From assembly GCA_949752795.1 (NCBI GenBank), contig OX457062.1:93361777-93425776 (forward strand): DNA of 64,000 nucleotides, given 5' to 3'. Positions 13,001 to 26,600 of this stretch are shown here, one piece after another (the stretch's first letter is position 1; each line of letters starts with the position of its first letter). A model generated the notes under the pieces. It had not been told where the DNA came from. It did not search any database and saw nothing but the letters and a program-made list of their open reading frames with translations. The position numbers and the translations under genes are program-made. This DNA is from Hyperoodon ampullatus (lineage: Eukaryota > Chordata > Mammalia > Artiodactyla > Ziphiidae).

Positions 13001-14494
13001 GACTGTAAGTCGAAACCTTGGCTATCCTTGCCTCCCTTGGTTCCTGTCTAAACCGGGTTCTCTAGCCCACCTAGCAATTCTTTTAGTTTCTCAATATCCC
13101 TCCAGTAAAGACCTCCCCTGATTAAAGATGATTTCTATGACATGCATTCAAGCACACTACTACAGAGGCATAAATGCACTTTAGGATAATTATGCCATCA
13201 GGGACAGAAACAATTTACTGCCTATGTATATACTACTTCCTGTAGCAGACTGGAAGATAAGTAAACTATAATGACAGACGTATGCTCAAAGCCAGAATAT
13301 TTACTTCTTCTATTAATATGTTAGATTGAATCAAATGAAAACTATAGTTATCAGACCATTTTTATTAACCCCCAAAAATTTTCATGTGGTTTAACCTAAC
13401 ATTTCTGGGTTGTGTTAAAAAGGCAGTCATATCTCTCCCTACCTAGCTGTTCTTAGCTAATTTTAAAAGGTTAGCTTCAAAATCCTTCCTTAATTTGTCT
13501 AATATTTTTTAAACGCTTAAGCTTTAAAATTCTACTGATAATAGCACAGATATTTTTACACAGCACTGGTTGAGCCTTATAGAATGGCGACCCCCTTAAA
13601 GTCTGTAAATAATAGAGAACTTTGGGATAAAATAATGTTCAATAAGAAGGAATTCGAATCACAGAAATTTGTAACCAGAAGGACAAAAGAAATTTATAAC
13701 CAGAGTGTGATTTGACTCACATTTAGTCCTAACTTGCATCTTGTTGGTTTGAAACTCCTCCTGCCGAATGGGATTTCGTATTATTCTTAAAGTCATTAAG
13801 AAAAGAATACAAATTTGGGGGTAACTGATTCTAGTTTCCAACACCCAGAAACCTGTTTGGGGGGGTCTTTTTTTCCCTTATATTTACGTATATCATATCT
13901 GCTACATTTCCTTTTACATTTACAGAATATTAAAGGTAGTTTCTCACCAAACAATACATATTTACTTTTCATATACTTAAAGGTACTAATTTAGGCCTCA
14001 GCATTTCTATTCCTACTCAACCATCCTAATTCCTTTAATATTTCCTCAGGAGTCTATTTTCGAGTCCCTTTCTCATATTCTCTAAACCTCGTGCACATTT
14101 GTCAAATCTTCCAAACTGCAGAACATAGTATATCTTAAAAGCAGGTGCAATGTGAAAGAAGAAACCAATTTGGGGGGTGGGTGAAAACGTGCTCCTGGAG
14201 AAGAGGATCAAAAAGGAACTGATGATAAGGAACCTGGAGTGGGAACTACGAGAAGTAGTCAAATACGTACTTACCCAACCATTCTTAATACAAGTGCAAG
14301 GCTAGAAGAAATACACTGTGGAAAATGAGATAAAGCACATTTGCTTTTTGCGTTTCTTCCTTTATTTTTTAACCTATCACCAAAGTTCTCTAAGAGAGTC
14401 CAACAACAAATTATTGGATTTTGCTCTAAAGCAATAGTTCTTAGGTTGCCTCAGTACTTGCTAAAGTGCTGCTAAGCTGATGAGGGATTTTTAC

Positions 14495-14611
14495 CTGAAT
14501 GGCACTTCTCCCTGTGGAACATCCACATAGTAACGAATAAAAAATCTCTCAGAATCTTCGCGCTCACCATCAGTGATGACACTGCCATTAAGTTTGGAAA
14601 CCGATGGCAAT
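14495..14611 (-). CDS. TBCEL: TBCEL exon 7 (linker after leucine-rich repeats)
   Basis: This 117 nt exon has a ttatag acceptor before ATTGCCATC and a CATTCAG|gtaaaa donor. It completes codon 280 and runs to two bases of codon 319. It reads [20 protein letters not shown], then [20 protein letters not shown]. This links the leucine-rich repeats to the ubiquitin-like domain, whose exon is not in the window. Confidence 0.96.
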
Positions 14612-17600
14612 CTATAAATAAAAAGCAAAAGAGACATTTTAAGATAATAAAAATATTTAGCCTTAGAAATAAAATTACTGGTTTGAGGCCCAGTCTTATT
14701 CTCTTGAAAGGACTCATTTGATGTAGCTCTGCTTGTGTACAACTACCAGCATGAACTAACGTAGTATAAAATAAAAGGACCAAAAATATCTAAAGATTCA
14801 TTTTTGGATGTGACAACTGACCTTTTATAACCATACCTCACCTTTCAAAATAAGATCCTAGGCAGCACGGTCCAACTTAAGTATCGTGCAAGCCACACAT
14901 ATAATTTTAAATTCTCTAGTAGCCGTATTTTAAAAAGTAAAAATAAAACAGGTAAGATTAATTTTAATAGTATATTATATTTAACCCAATATATCCAGGA
15001 TACAATCATTTCAATCTATAATCAATACTCAAAAAATAACTAAGATACTTAAATGTTCTTAATTTAATACTTAAATGTTCTTTTTTCATATAAAGTGTTT
15101 GAAATCCAGTGTGTCTTTTTCACTTACGGCACATTTCAATTCAGACTAGCCATGATTTCAAGTGCTCAAAAGTCACCCATGGCTGATGGTACCATACTGG
15201 ACAGCACAGGTCTACAAAGCAGTCAGTACAAGTTGGTCATATAGTTCAGGAATTCATTTATTATATTTACAAAAGAACTGCGTAAAGAAAATAAACTACA
15301 AGGCCTGCAAGACTTACTCTTCGTAGAAGAAAAGTATGCTGAAATTTATTTCTTCAGTGGGATATACTGTGTATGTTAAGAACTGGAAAGCGGTAAAGAT
15401 CTGGTAGGTATTAGTTGGTCAGAAAGATCAAAGTGGTTTATAGAACCACTCTTCTTTAGGGAACCTTAAAGCCTACTGTTCCCCTGTCAAAACTACTATG
15501 TATAGTACATGAGAGAACAAATCAAAACTTCGTGGCCCTTTACATCTTAGTCAAGCTTTACTGGTGCTAAAGACACAGACAAAAATAAACCCTCATGGGA
15601 CATTTCAGTAGCCTGGGGGAGGCAGAGGCTGAGACACGAAAGGCAGGGGAGTCAGAGGAAGAAGGTAACAGCATGGTGGTCACGTTTAAGTCAATCTACA
15701 TTGAAGAAGAAAACACAGGGCTTCCCTGGTGGCGCAGTGGTTGAGAGTCCGCCTGCCGGTGCAGGGGAAATGGGTTCGTGCCCCGGTCTGGGAGGATCCC
15801 ACATGCCGCGGAGCGGCTGGGCCCGTGAGCCATGGCCGCTGGGCTTGTGCATCCGGAGCCTGTGCTCCGCAACAGGAGAGGCCACAACAGTGAGAGGCCC
15901 ACATACCGCAAAAAAAAAACCCACAGATGCTACTGTCTTAAGTTTTACACTAATGAAACAGCCCAATTTTCAGGTATTTACACTTTAAATGACTTCTATG
16001 TTAACACAGAAAATAAGGGTAACTAAAATAGAGTTGATTCCCTATTATACCTACTTTTTTCTTCATGACCCAAAACAGGATTTCAAATATTGTAAATATT
16101 GAAAAGTATAAAAATAGAATAGATTTGTGAGGGAATTTTTCAGTGGTCTTGGCAGATCCATTATATTTCACATTTTTCTCATCATATTGCATTCCTTTTC
16201 CTCTAGGATTTGGAGCTACAGAAGCGGCTCCTTTAAGCAGTCTATTCTAGAGATGGATAAACATACAGTGTGCTCCTCTCACCCCCAAACAGTACATTAG
16301 TCCTTTGATGAAACAACAAAGCCCCGAGAAAAGAAAGCAGAATAATCAGTACAACAGACCTGGCTACTACCAATTTCCTTCGCTCCTCGGTGGTATATGG
16401 TTGAAGAAGAGGAATTCCTAACAACCTCACTTCTTCAAGTTTAGGGAATGAGTTTAGTTTGTCAATGTCTTCCCAGGACTGCAAACCTAATTTGAGAAAT
16501 ATATTGTTTAAGTAAATCCAGAAAAGCACACAAATGAGAAGATAAACATAGCAAAAAAATTTATTTCCATTAATAGGTTCTGAAATGTTAAAATGATCAT
16601 AAACTAGTTAGAGATCCTGAAATTTTTCTTTATCCAAGGAAAGAATGGAATAAAACACCATAAAAACTTCCCTGTAACCTCTCTTATCCCTGTGATCCCA
16701 GTGCTCAAGGGACGCCCTTTATTCTCCAACATCCTCTCATCTACTGATTCTCCACCCAAATGGCTGGTAAAGGGGGTCACTGGTGGTTTAATAAGCAGGA
16801 TGGATGCCATGATTACATAATTGAAAAAGTGATGTGATCAACTCTTTCAACAGACAGAGACTCAGAGAACATAACTGTTGATCAGAGTGGACACTGCCAG
16901 AGTAAATTTCTACCTAACGAACACTAAAATGGGCAAGGTCAATAGAACCTGAAACTAAATATCATCTTTCAACTGTCCTCATTTTGGGGACAGGGAAAAT
17001 AGGTTCAAAATTTAGAACAAACAAACAAAATCAAAAACAAAAAAACTGAACCCTTGGGTAGGAAAACATGAAACAAATTAAGATTGTTCACACCTAAAAG
17101 GAAACTCTTCCTATAGCTGTGAACAAATGTATCATCCAAGTCAAGTCAATACTTGGCACTGGTAGGAAAAATATCCCTGTAATAATGAAGCTGGTCAGTT
17201 TTACAACACATTAAATCCACTGCAGAAAACAATGTAGTCCCTTCCTATTTCTATCAACCTTCAGCAAGGGTAAAGGCAGAGGAGCAGTTTGTGAGGACCC
17301 TGGTGCAAAACTATCCCAGGTCACTGTCCTCTTCCCTTCAGAATGGCATTGCCATTTAGGAGGAAGAATAGAGTTAGCTCAAGGGATGTCAAGTTCTGAA
17401 ATAAACAGCTTCCTTATGCAAATCACTTGTTTTTAAGACTTAATTCCTGCCCTTATAATCTCCGTGGTGGAATAAACCGTTCATGTTTTTTCAGTTATAG
17501 GTCAGAATTATTTTTACTTAGGTAGTTGTTTTAAAAATAGGCCGAAAGACAATACCAAGAGAATGAGAAGAAAATCCATACACTGGGAGAATGCATTTGC

Positions 17601-20600
17601 TAAAGGCATACTGATAAAATATACAAAGAACACTTAAAACTCAACGACAAGAAAATGAACAATCCGATTAAAAAATGGGTGGAAAACCTGAGCAGGCACC
17701 TCGCCAAAGAAGATACACAGATGGCAAGTAAAGCATATGAGAAGTTCCACATCATATGCCATCAGGAAAATGCAAATTAAAACAACGAGATACCACTATA
17801 CACATATTAGAATGGCCAAAGGCCAAAACACTCACAGCACCAAATGCTGTCAAGGATGTGGAGCAACATAAATGTAGAAAGGAACAATAGAAAAAAATCA
17901 GGTGCAGGTAAGAGGGTTGTTGTAGATTAAGAGAGTATGTTTTATCTGTTAAAGATACATACTGAAGATTTTAAGGCTGAAATTACATGACTGCTGAGAT
18001 TTGCTTTTAAAATATTTCCCCCAAAGGAAAAACAGTATGGGGGATAAATACAGGAAGCAAGATGCTAATAAATGTTGAAACTGAAAAAAAAAAAAAAAAG
18101 GATGTGGAGCAACAGGAAGTCTCATCCATTGCTGGTGCAATGCAAAATGATACAGCCACTTTGGAAAAGAGTTCAGCAGCTTATTTCAAAACTACACGTA
18201 CTCTTACCATATGATCTAGCAACTGCACTCTTTGTTATTCACCCAAATGAACTGAAAACTTATGTCCACACAAAAACCTGCACATGGAGGTTTACAGCAG
18301 CTTTATTAATTAAACCAAAACTTGGAAGCAATCATGATGTCCTTCAGTTTGTGAGTGGATAAATAAACTGTGGTACATCCAGACAGTGGAATATTATTTA
18401 GTGCTAAAAAAGGAACATTCTATTAAGCCATGAAAGGCATGGAGGAAATTTAAATATGTAATAGTAAGTGAAAGAAGCCAGTATGATTCCAACCATATGA
18501 CATTCTGGAAGAGGCAAAACTATGGAGATAGCAGAAAGATAAGTCTTTGCCAGGGATTAGGGGGGAGGGAGGGATGAATGGGCACAGAAGATGGTTTGGG
18601 CAGTAAACTATATATTATGTACAATACTACAATGTGTGTCATTACAGATCTGTCAAAACCCGCAGAATGTACAACACCAGGAGTGAGCCCTAATGTAAAC
18701 CATGGCCTTTGGATGATGACGTGTCAATGCAGGTAAACTGAAAGATGTCACTTAGGTGCTGGGATGTTGATAGCAGGGGAGGTTGTTCCCATGTAGGGCA
18801 GGGAGTATACGGGAGCTCTGTGTACTCTCTGCTCAGTTTTGCTGTGAATATAAAGACTGTAAAAAATAAGGCTTATTAATTTTTAAAAATAGGCTAAAAT
18901 ATTCATTCCTGTGATATACAGAATCAGATGGCAACAAACTGGTAGTCAATTATATGTAAACACTAGAAAAGGAATGTGAGAATTTGAAAGCCATAGCAGG
19001 TTGGGATTCCTCAACCTAAATCAAGACAAAACAGTCTAGTCTGTAATTCTCTGTACTCTTTTTACCCGCCTTTTACTATCCAATTCATCAATTTCATTTC
19101 ACTCCTTTCATAGCATGACCTCTTTAATATACAAAACATTAATAGCTAATATAATGCTATGCCAAACAAATATTTGATAAATACTGATATTTATCAGAGC
19201 ATTTATGGAAATGAATGCATTAAACTTAGCTAATCATTAGGCATCTGCAGGCTTCCCTGGTGGCGCAGTGGTTAAGAATCCGCCTGCCAGTGCAGAGGAC
19301 ACAGGTTCGAGCCCTGGTCCGGGAAGATCCCACATGTCACGGAGCAACTAAGCCCGTGTGCCACAACTACTGAGCCTGTGCTCTAGAGCCCGCAAGCCAC
19401 AACTACTGAGCCTGCAAGCCACAGCTACGGAAGTCCATATGCCTAGAGCCCGAGCTCCGCAACAAGAGAAGCCACCACAATGAGAAGCCCGCGCACCGCA
19501 GTGAAGAGTAGCCCCCGCTCACCGCAAGCAGATAAAGCCCGTGCGCAGCAACGAAGACCCAAACGCAGCCAAAAATAAATAAATTAAATAAATAAATTTA
19601 TTTTTTAAAAAGAGGCATCTGCATGTCACTCTTGAAATTCATCCGGTAAGAAGGCAGAGCTGTGACTGACAGAAATGCACTTTCACTGTATTTCATGCAT
19701 AAGTTCAGATCAATCTGCATGTAGAATGAGAACAAGCCTGTTCCTCACCTGCCTTGTGGAGGCTGATGGATCGCAGATTAGGAAACAACCTAGCCAATGA
19801 ATCATCAGGCTCCTCAATAGCATTCAAATGGTTGTTGGCCAGGACGAGGGTATCCAGTGAAGGAAACATAACTCCTAACTTGCGTATTTCAGTCCAGTGT
19901 TGGAGGTTATTGTCTGTTATATGTAGTAGCTTAAGAGAAGGACAGCAAATAGAAGGACAAGACACTGTTTCATAGTCATTAAGGCACAGGAAGAGCTCTT
20001 CCAAACTGCAGAGAAAAAAGGAAATATTTCATTGTTTAAAGCAGTTAAGTTTCTACTCTGCACCTATTTTCAGTCATTCAATAAATAAGCGCCTACTATG
20101 TATGAGACTCTGCTAGGTGTTGTAGAGAAAATTACAAATGTCTTTCTGAAGCTTAAAATACAGCTGGGAAGACAAAACCTAAAATACATAAAACAGCAGA
20201 GAATGATATAACCCAGTACTAAATTAATTTTGTGCTTAAGTAAATAAGTGCTAAATGAAGCAGCACTAACTGTAAGTACAACAGTACTTCGTATAGGAAT
20301 AGGATTGAAATTGTGGTTGGAATAGTCAGGAAAGGGTGCATGGCCTTGAAGGAGGGGTAGACTTGGGCAAATTGAGAGGACACAGAAGGAAATTCCAGGA
20401 ACAACATGAACAAGTATTTAGAAAAAGGAGTAATAACTATCATTTATTGAATTCCTACCCTGTGTCAGGTCCTGTGCAGGTGCTTTATAGACTGTACTTC
20501 TATTTCTACAATTTTATAGACAATTATGTTCATTTTATAGACAAGAGCTTATCAAAGGTCATAAGGATAGTAAGTGGAACTGGGATTTAAAAGCTCATTC

Positions 20601-23600
20601 CACGCCATGTTAGATGTTGCATGCAGTGAGAAAACCAATCTCATTAGAGGGAGAGGGAGAAACTAAGATGGAATGAGTAAGCTGAGACCAGATTCTGAAA
20701 GGCTTTCATAATTTCCATATTTAGACAGTCGAGGAGACTACAGCTTCATATATTTCTTTAAACTACTTCCTTTTAATATTTATGTGCATATACAAAGATA
20801 GATACAAGCAAAACATAACAGAGCATTTCTAAGCTGACAAACAAAAGTACAATTTCCTGCTTAAATTATTGAAAGGAATACTAGGTCCATTTTCCCATCA
20901 TGCAAGCTAGGCACTTAATCATCTGAGTGTTAATATATTTTAGAGACACTATGATTTTTTTTTCGTCCCAAAGAAAAGTGCTAAGGCAAAATTCTGGAAT
21001 CAGGTAATCAGAAGATTAAAATGGAAAAAGGCTGGGTTGATCTCGAAACGATAAGTGCTTCTCAGGGATATCTTCTCGCCAAAGGATGACATATCCCATG
21101 TCTTGGTGCTACCCAACACTGAACAAGTATTCCAATGAAAATGCTACTAGATTACCCTCACAGCCTCATTTAATTACTTCATTTTTCTAACCTCATTCTC
21201 CATTCAATCTGCAGTTCTAGTATTTCTGAGATGGGAGACCAGCAGTAACTCTATGTACTAACACAGACGGCAACATGGCTCCCTCTCCATCATGCTCTCT
21301 GGGCTTACTCTGGTAACTCCTGCAGTATCGTGTGGACTGTCTCCCAAGAAGCTTTGCTGTTGTTGAGAACAAGTTTTCGAACCCCGGAGAAGGACCCAGC
21401 ACACGTTCTTTCTAAAACCGATAAATTCAGAGGGTTGGAACTCAGGTTTAGAAACTCCAACTGGGGAACATTTGACACAATTTTACTGACCTGTGGAGAA
21501 AAAAAGGAAAAGCATATCAGGCAGTAATCAGAGCTTTTAAACAACAATCATACTCAAGAAAACCGAAGTGAGTGGGTCTCCAGGCAAAGGGCCATTTGCA
21601 TTATGGAGTATTATTTAGTGATGGTACCCGCAGAGAGGCATAAATAATTGTGACAAATCATGGCAAATAATTTAATCTCTTTCTATGAAATAGTAGCATA
21701 ACTGAAAATTAATGGTAGAAAAGAAAAATTTTCCATGTTACCTTTGGCAAAGTTTTTGATTCTACTCTGTATAGTATTCTCTTCGATATCACTACATGAT
21801 ATTTTGGAGAAAAGATCATTTAGATGACATTTTAGGCTACAAGTTTTAAAGAGCTGGGATTGGGTCATGTACAGTAATTCTCTTTGAATATTTCCTTCCT
21901 TCCATCCTCAGTAGAATATTAAGGCTAATTGAAGGTTTATTAAAGACTACACGGTAACAATTCAGGTATTCAAAATTGATCACATAGTCACAATCTCTTA
22001 GAAAACAGTTTTGGCTTGGTTCAAAGATGTACCAAACTTTAAATTATATTTACTCAGAAATAAAAGCATCCGTAACTACATTACAAAAGAGAAAACATGA
22101 TCATCAATTTAATGATTTAGCTAGCAACTTGGTAGACAGAACAAAAAAAAAAGGAAATGAGCTTTACTGTTTACTGACCTTAACTATTTGCTCTGCATTG
22201 TACTAGGTTTTAAAAATATAACTTATTTCACTAAATTCTCAAAACAACTTGCAAGATAACCAATATTCTTTTATTTTAATAAATGAGGAAACTGAGGCTC
22301 GGAGATGTTAAATAATTTGAGTAAGGTTTCAGAGTCACAAAAGGCAAATCTAGGATTTGAAAATCGGAGCCACTGTTCTTTCCAATACACCACAACAAGT
22401 AAATCATAAATATAACCAGAAAACATGAAGAACTAGCTTAAACAAGTACGATATAAACACTAGAAGCCCAGTAAATGTACTAAGCATCAATCAGCCAGGC
22501 AACATGGTAACTAAAAGTTATGAGAAAAGGAGTAGAACAGAATAGTTAGGATTGGTTTTAGAATCAGAAAACCTGGACTCAAACCAGGTTCTAACACTTC
22601 CTAGCTGTGTGGTTTGACAAGTTACTTAACCTTTCCAAATCTCAGTTTCCTTATTTGTAAACTAGAGAAAACAGTTCCCATCTATTTTACAGTATTGTTG
22701 GTAGGATTAGATGAGATACATGTGTAAAGTACTTAACAGTGATTGGTATGTATTTTAGAAACTTGTTTCCTTACCGACTGCCCAAGAGAATGTAAAAGCA
22801 GGGATAGTACTTACCTGGTTCACTACTGCAAAGTGGGCACTTAACGTTTGTTGATTAAATTAATGGCACAAAACCATTTAATAAATGTAACTATGACTAA
22901 TAGGATATGTACAGTATGAACCAGTATCTCAACCCTGATTATATGTCATATCACATTTATTTAAATATGTCATATTTAAAATCATTAGTAGAATTTAAAA
23001 AATATACTGGTTCCCAGGAGCCACCATAAACTACTGAATCAGAAGCTTCACAGGTGGGACGAGCTTCATGGTTCGGACCTGAATACCTGTTTCTTTTCAG
23101 AGCTCCATAGGTAATGACAAAAATGTATCTAGTGTCGAGGACTATGGGGAGAAAGAAAAGGGAGTCTGCACTTTACATTAGGTTTGTGTACTATGTAACG
23201 TACAGTTTAGGAGCTCTAAAATCAGTGAGAAGTAAATTAATTCCAAGGAGGTTCGGAGAAGTATTTCAGAGGGAATGGTCTTCACATACACTAGTTCATC
23301 TATTCTAACACATCCTCTGAAGTAGTACCGTATTTATTTTCATTTTATAAATGAATAACTAAGCTATCTTTCAGAGGAAAATATACTAGGCTTCAGTTTA
23401 AAATGTAAGAGACTCATACCAGTCAGCATATATTCTCCTGTTTGGTCTCTTCTGTGACCAAATGGTAACAAGCATATGTGTGATATATGGCTAGGATTTG
23501 GAGTTTAGTGTGTGGCCACAACACAGCTAAACAGTCCACACAAGGACCAATCCTTCACTGCAGTCTACCACCTGGATACCAATATATGAAGGCCTTTCAT

Positions 23601-26600
23601 ACATAAGATGATGACTAGCTATGCTTCACCTCTTTTAAGGGCAAAAAAAAGATGAAAAGGAATTGTGCTCCAACTACAGCATGGAGAATAACTGCTAATT
23701 ATAGGTACAACCCTAGTTAAGTAAACAACACATAAACCTTTACTAACCACAACCCTTTATATTTTATTTTTGTAATAAAGAAGAAAACACCCCCCAAAGT
23801 GGATACTATCAGAGTCTCTGAAGCAATTTCTGAAAGAATTCCCAAGGCTAGCAGATACATGATGTGATCTTCTGCATAGTCTGCATCTGCACTACTGTCC
23901 AATGAGAATAAAGATTTAAAATAATGACTCATCAGCCCTAGAATATCCTAAAAAAGATAAAATTGGACTATAGTTTAATAATCCAAGCAGGAAAAATAAT
24001 GTATGTTAGAAGTAAATATTTTCTTTAAAAGGTTAAAATTAAAAAGGATTTTGTGTAACCTTAAATTAATGATAATATTCTGGAAAATACTGTATTCATT
24101 ACACAGGTAAATTTATTCATGGTAGAAAATGTCTTAATAGTAAAGGCCATTATTATTCAGTGAGTGTCTAGGGCAGTATACTGACTTCTCTTTTTTAAAT
24201 TCTAAAAATAAAGACGCTTCTAGCTGGAGTGAGTTCAGGACACTCATGTGCAGAAACATGGAGATGAACTTAGATCATCTTTTAGATCTTCAAAACTCTA
24301 TGATTTAATAGAGGACCCTCTACTCTCACTTTTGAAAAGGAAGAAACTAAAGTTTTAAGAAAAATGGGGAAAGGGTAGTAAGATAACAATCTGTAATTTA
24401 TACCCAAGCTATTCTCTATCTCACCCATGGTGAATTCCTCCCTCCTCTCAACTGCTTAGTGTAATGTCTTTTATAAAATGGTTTTGATAAGGAAACGAGG
24501 AAAAAAGAGGTACCTTGGGAAAAGTCAGACAAAAATCTACTTAGCCAAAAAATTCAAATCAAAAGCTAAAAAATGCGTCATTTTTTTTTTATACATAGAT
24601 GCCCAGTTTTAGATGGACGGAGACAAATCTTTGCCTCTCCCCAAAGTATTACACTTCTCACTCATATTTATATTAGTCTCTGAATATAAAGCAGCCAGTA
24701 GTTTAAACTATAAAAGAAGATACTCATAACATTAGAGATCATTCAAAAACACTAAAAGAACCAACTAGATTATTCTGTTCCACGTTGGTATATCAAATAC
24801 TGGCTGAAATAAACTTAGTTAATGGCCAGGGACAAATGATATTCTGGGTAATCAAATACATGGGTTGCAATGGGTTGAAATGTAATGTCTTAAAACTGTG
24901 CCTGTGAGGTATTTTGCAGCTTGGCAAAGAGTTTAATCAATCCTAAAAATCAATATTCTTTCGTTGTCAGTACTTCTCCCATCTCTGTGTGTTCTGATAT
25001 ATATTCTAGAAGATTGGGACCAACTACAGTTAAGGCTAAGGACAAAACATAAAGGAATGATGAAAACAAAAATAAATGGAAACCTGAAAGGTAGCAGCAA
25101 CAAACATTCATTTGAAAACTGCCTGAAATCAGACTATAGGGTACTTACAGGAATACACAAACCTAGCACCAAGAGAGTACAAATAAACATGTGACCCTCT
25201 GGCTGTATCTGTCAATGTGAGCTGGAAAATATTCAGTGGAGACCTTTGTCTAAGCAGAGAAAAGACTGAATTACCTAGTGTAAACTCTTGTGTTCTGATC
25301 CATGTTGACACACATTGTTCTTCTGAGGTAGCAACTATATCACTATTAAACTGTTTCTACCAGTTAGCAAAAGCTTATGTATGTGGTCAAAGTATAGGTC
25401 AAAACACAAAGCACAACACCTTTATGAAGTTTTTACTCCCAAAGAAATAAATTTAGGGGAATCAGCCTGTGAACATAGGAGCTGAAATGATTCAGGGTAA
25501 GAGCTGGTCTGACTTGTCACCCATGCAGGTCAGAAATCTCACCAGAGGCTCAGGAGGACTCCTGAGGGAACTGTAGAGAAGGAGGATGAGCAAGGTCGTT
25601 CTCTTTGCATCTGTGCATGTGGACAGAGCATGCATGTCAATTCAGCATCTCAAAGGACCCAGAAGGCACAGATTGTAATTTGTTGAACAGTGAACTATAA
25701 CAGTTGTTTGGATAAGTAACTCAATGAATAACTACATGGACAAATAGAGATTGTTTCTTGGAACAGCCAAGTAAATCTGTATATATTAACACATGACTTA
25801 GAAATCAAGTGACGTGCATCTCAAAGAATTTTGGTAAACATCTTAATAAAAATAGGAAATATAACTGGTAGCACAGATACCAGATTAAACAAGATTATGA
25901 AATAGATGAATATAAGAAAAGCTAAAGAAAAATGGGTTATAGATAGATTTTTCTTAAACAAGAAAGCTGTCTTAGAACCTGTATCATATTTAATATCTAC
26001 CAAGTGTCTCAATGATTAATTTTATCAACAGTCCTGTCTTATGGATGATAAAGGATTACGTGAATGTCTTAAGATCACAGGAAAAGTTAGAACAAGTGGG
26101 CCTGATCAAACCTTAAGATACAATCATTTATTCATTAAGGCATTCAGCAAACATTTGAATGCCTAGAATGCCAGTGCTGATGATAAAAAACAAAACCCTG
26201 GATAAGCTCATGGTCTAGTAGGAAAACTGTCAAGTAAGCAAGTGATTGTGCTACATTGTAATGAATCCCTTTATAGCAACATGATACAGGTGTTAGGATA
26301 ATCTAATTCTGTCTGAGTGAGAGTCAGGGAAAGTTTGAGAGGAACAGCAACTTGGGCCAAGTCTTGAAAGATACATAGGAAGCAATTGGGTAGACAGAGG
26401 AGAAAGAGAACAGGAGATTTAGAATGAATAAAAGCAAGGAAGCTTTTCATGTCCAGATTTATCATGAGCTGCAAGAAAAGCACATGGCTAAAGATGGAGA
26501 TAAAACTCTAGAAATAGCAAAGGGCTGTATGATAGAGGGTCACACTTAGAGAGTTCAGACCATAGTTTGTAGGTGGTGAAAAGCAGCTAAGGGACTTGAA

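Larger units (their letters stand above)
1..14494 (-). other. TBCEL last intron seen (incomplete)
   Basis: Sequence left of exon 7 has no segment matching the expected ubiquitin-like C-terminus, so the intron is at least 14.5 kb. It contains four CHR SINEs, a solo-type LTR, L2-like stretches (about 2.28-3.05 and 3.65-4.3 kb) and the 4.3 kb L1 at 7905-12186. The parts 1-1.1, 4.3-7.4 and 13.0-14.5 kb are unassigned. Confidence 0.75.
14612..16359 (-). other. TBCEL intron 6
   Basis: This 1.7 kb intron contains a hAT-Charlie element (14863-15209) and a short-form CHR SINE (15718-15919). Confidence 0.85.
16487..19748 (-). other. TBCEL intron 5
   Basis: This 3.3 kb intron contains an L1 insertion (17543-18880) with a nested retrocopy, and a long-form CHR SINE (19250-19612). 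The segment 16.5-17.5 kb is unassigned. Confidence 0.85.
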
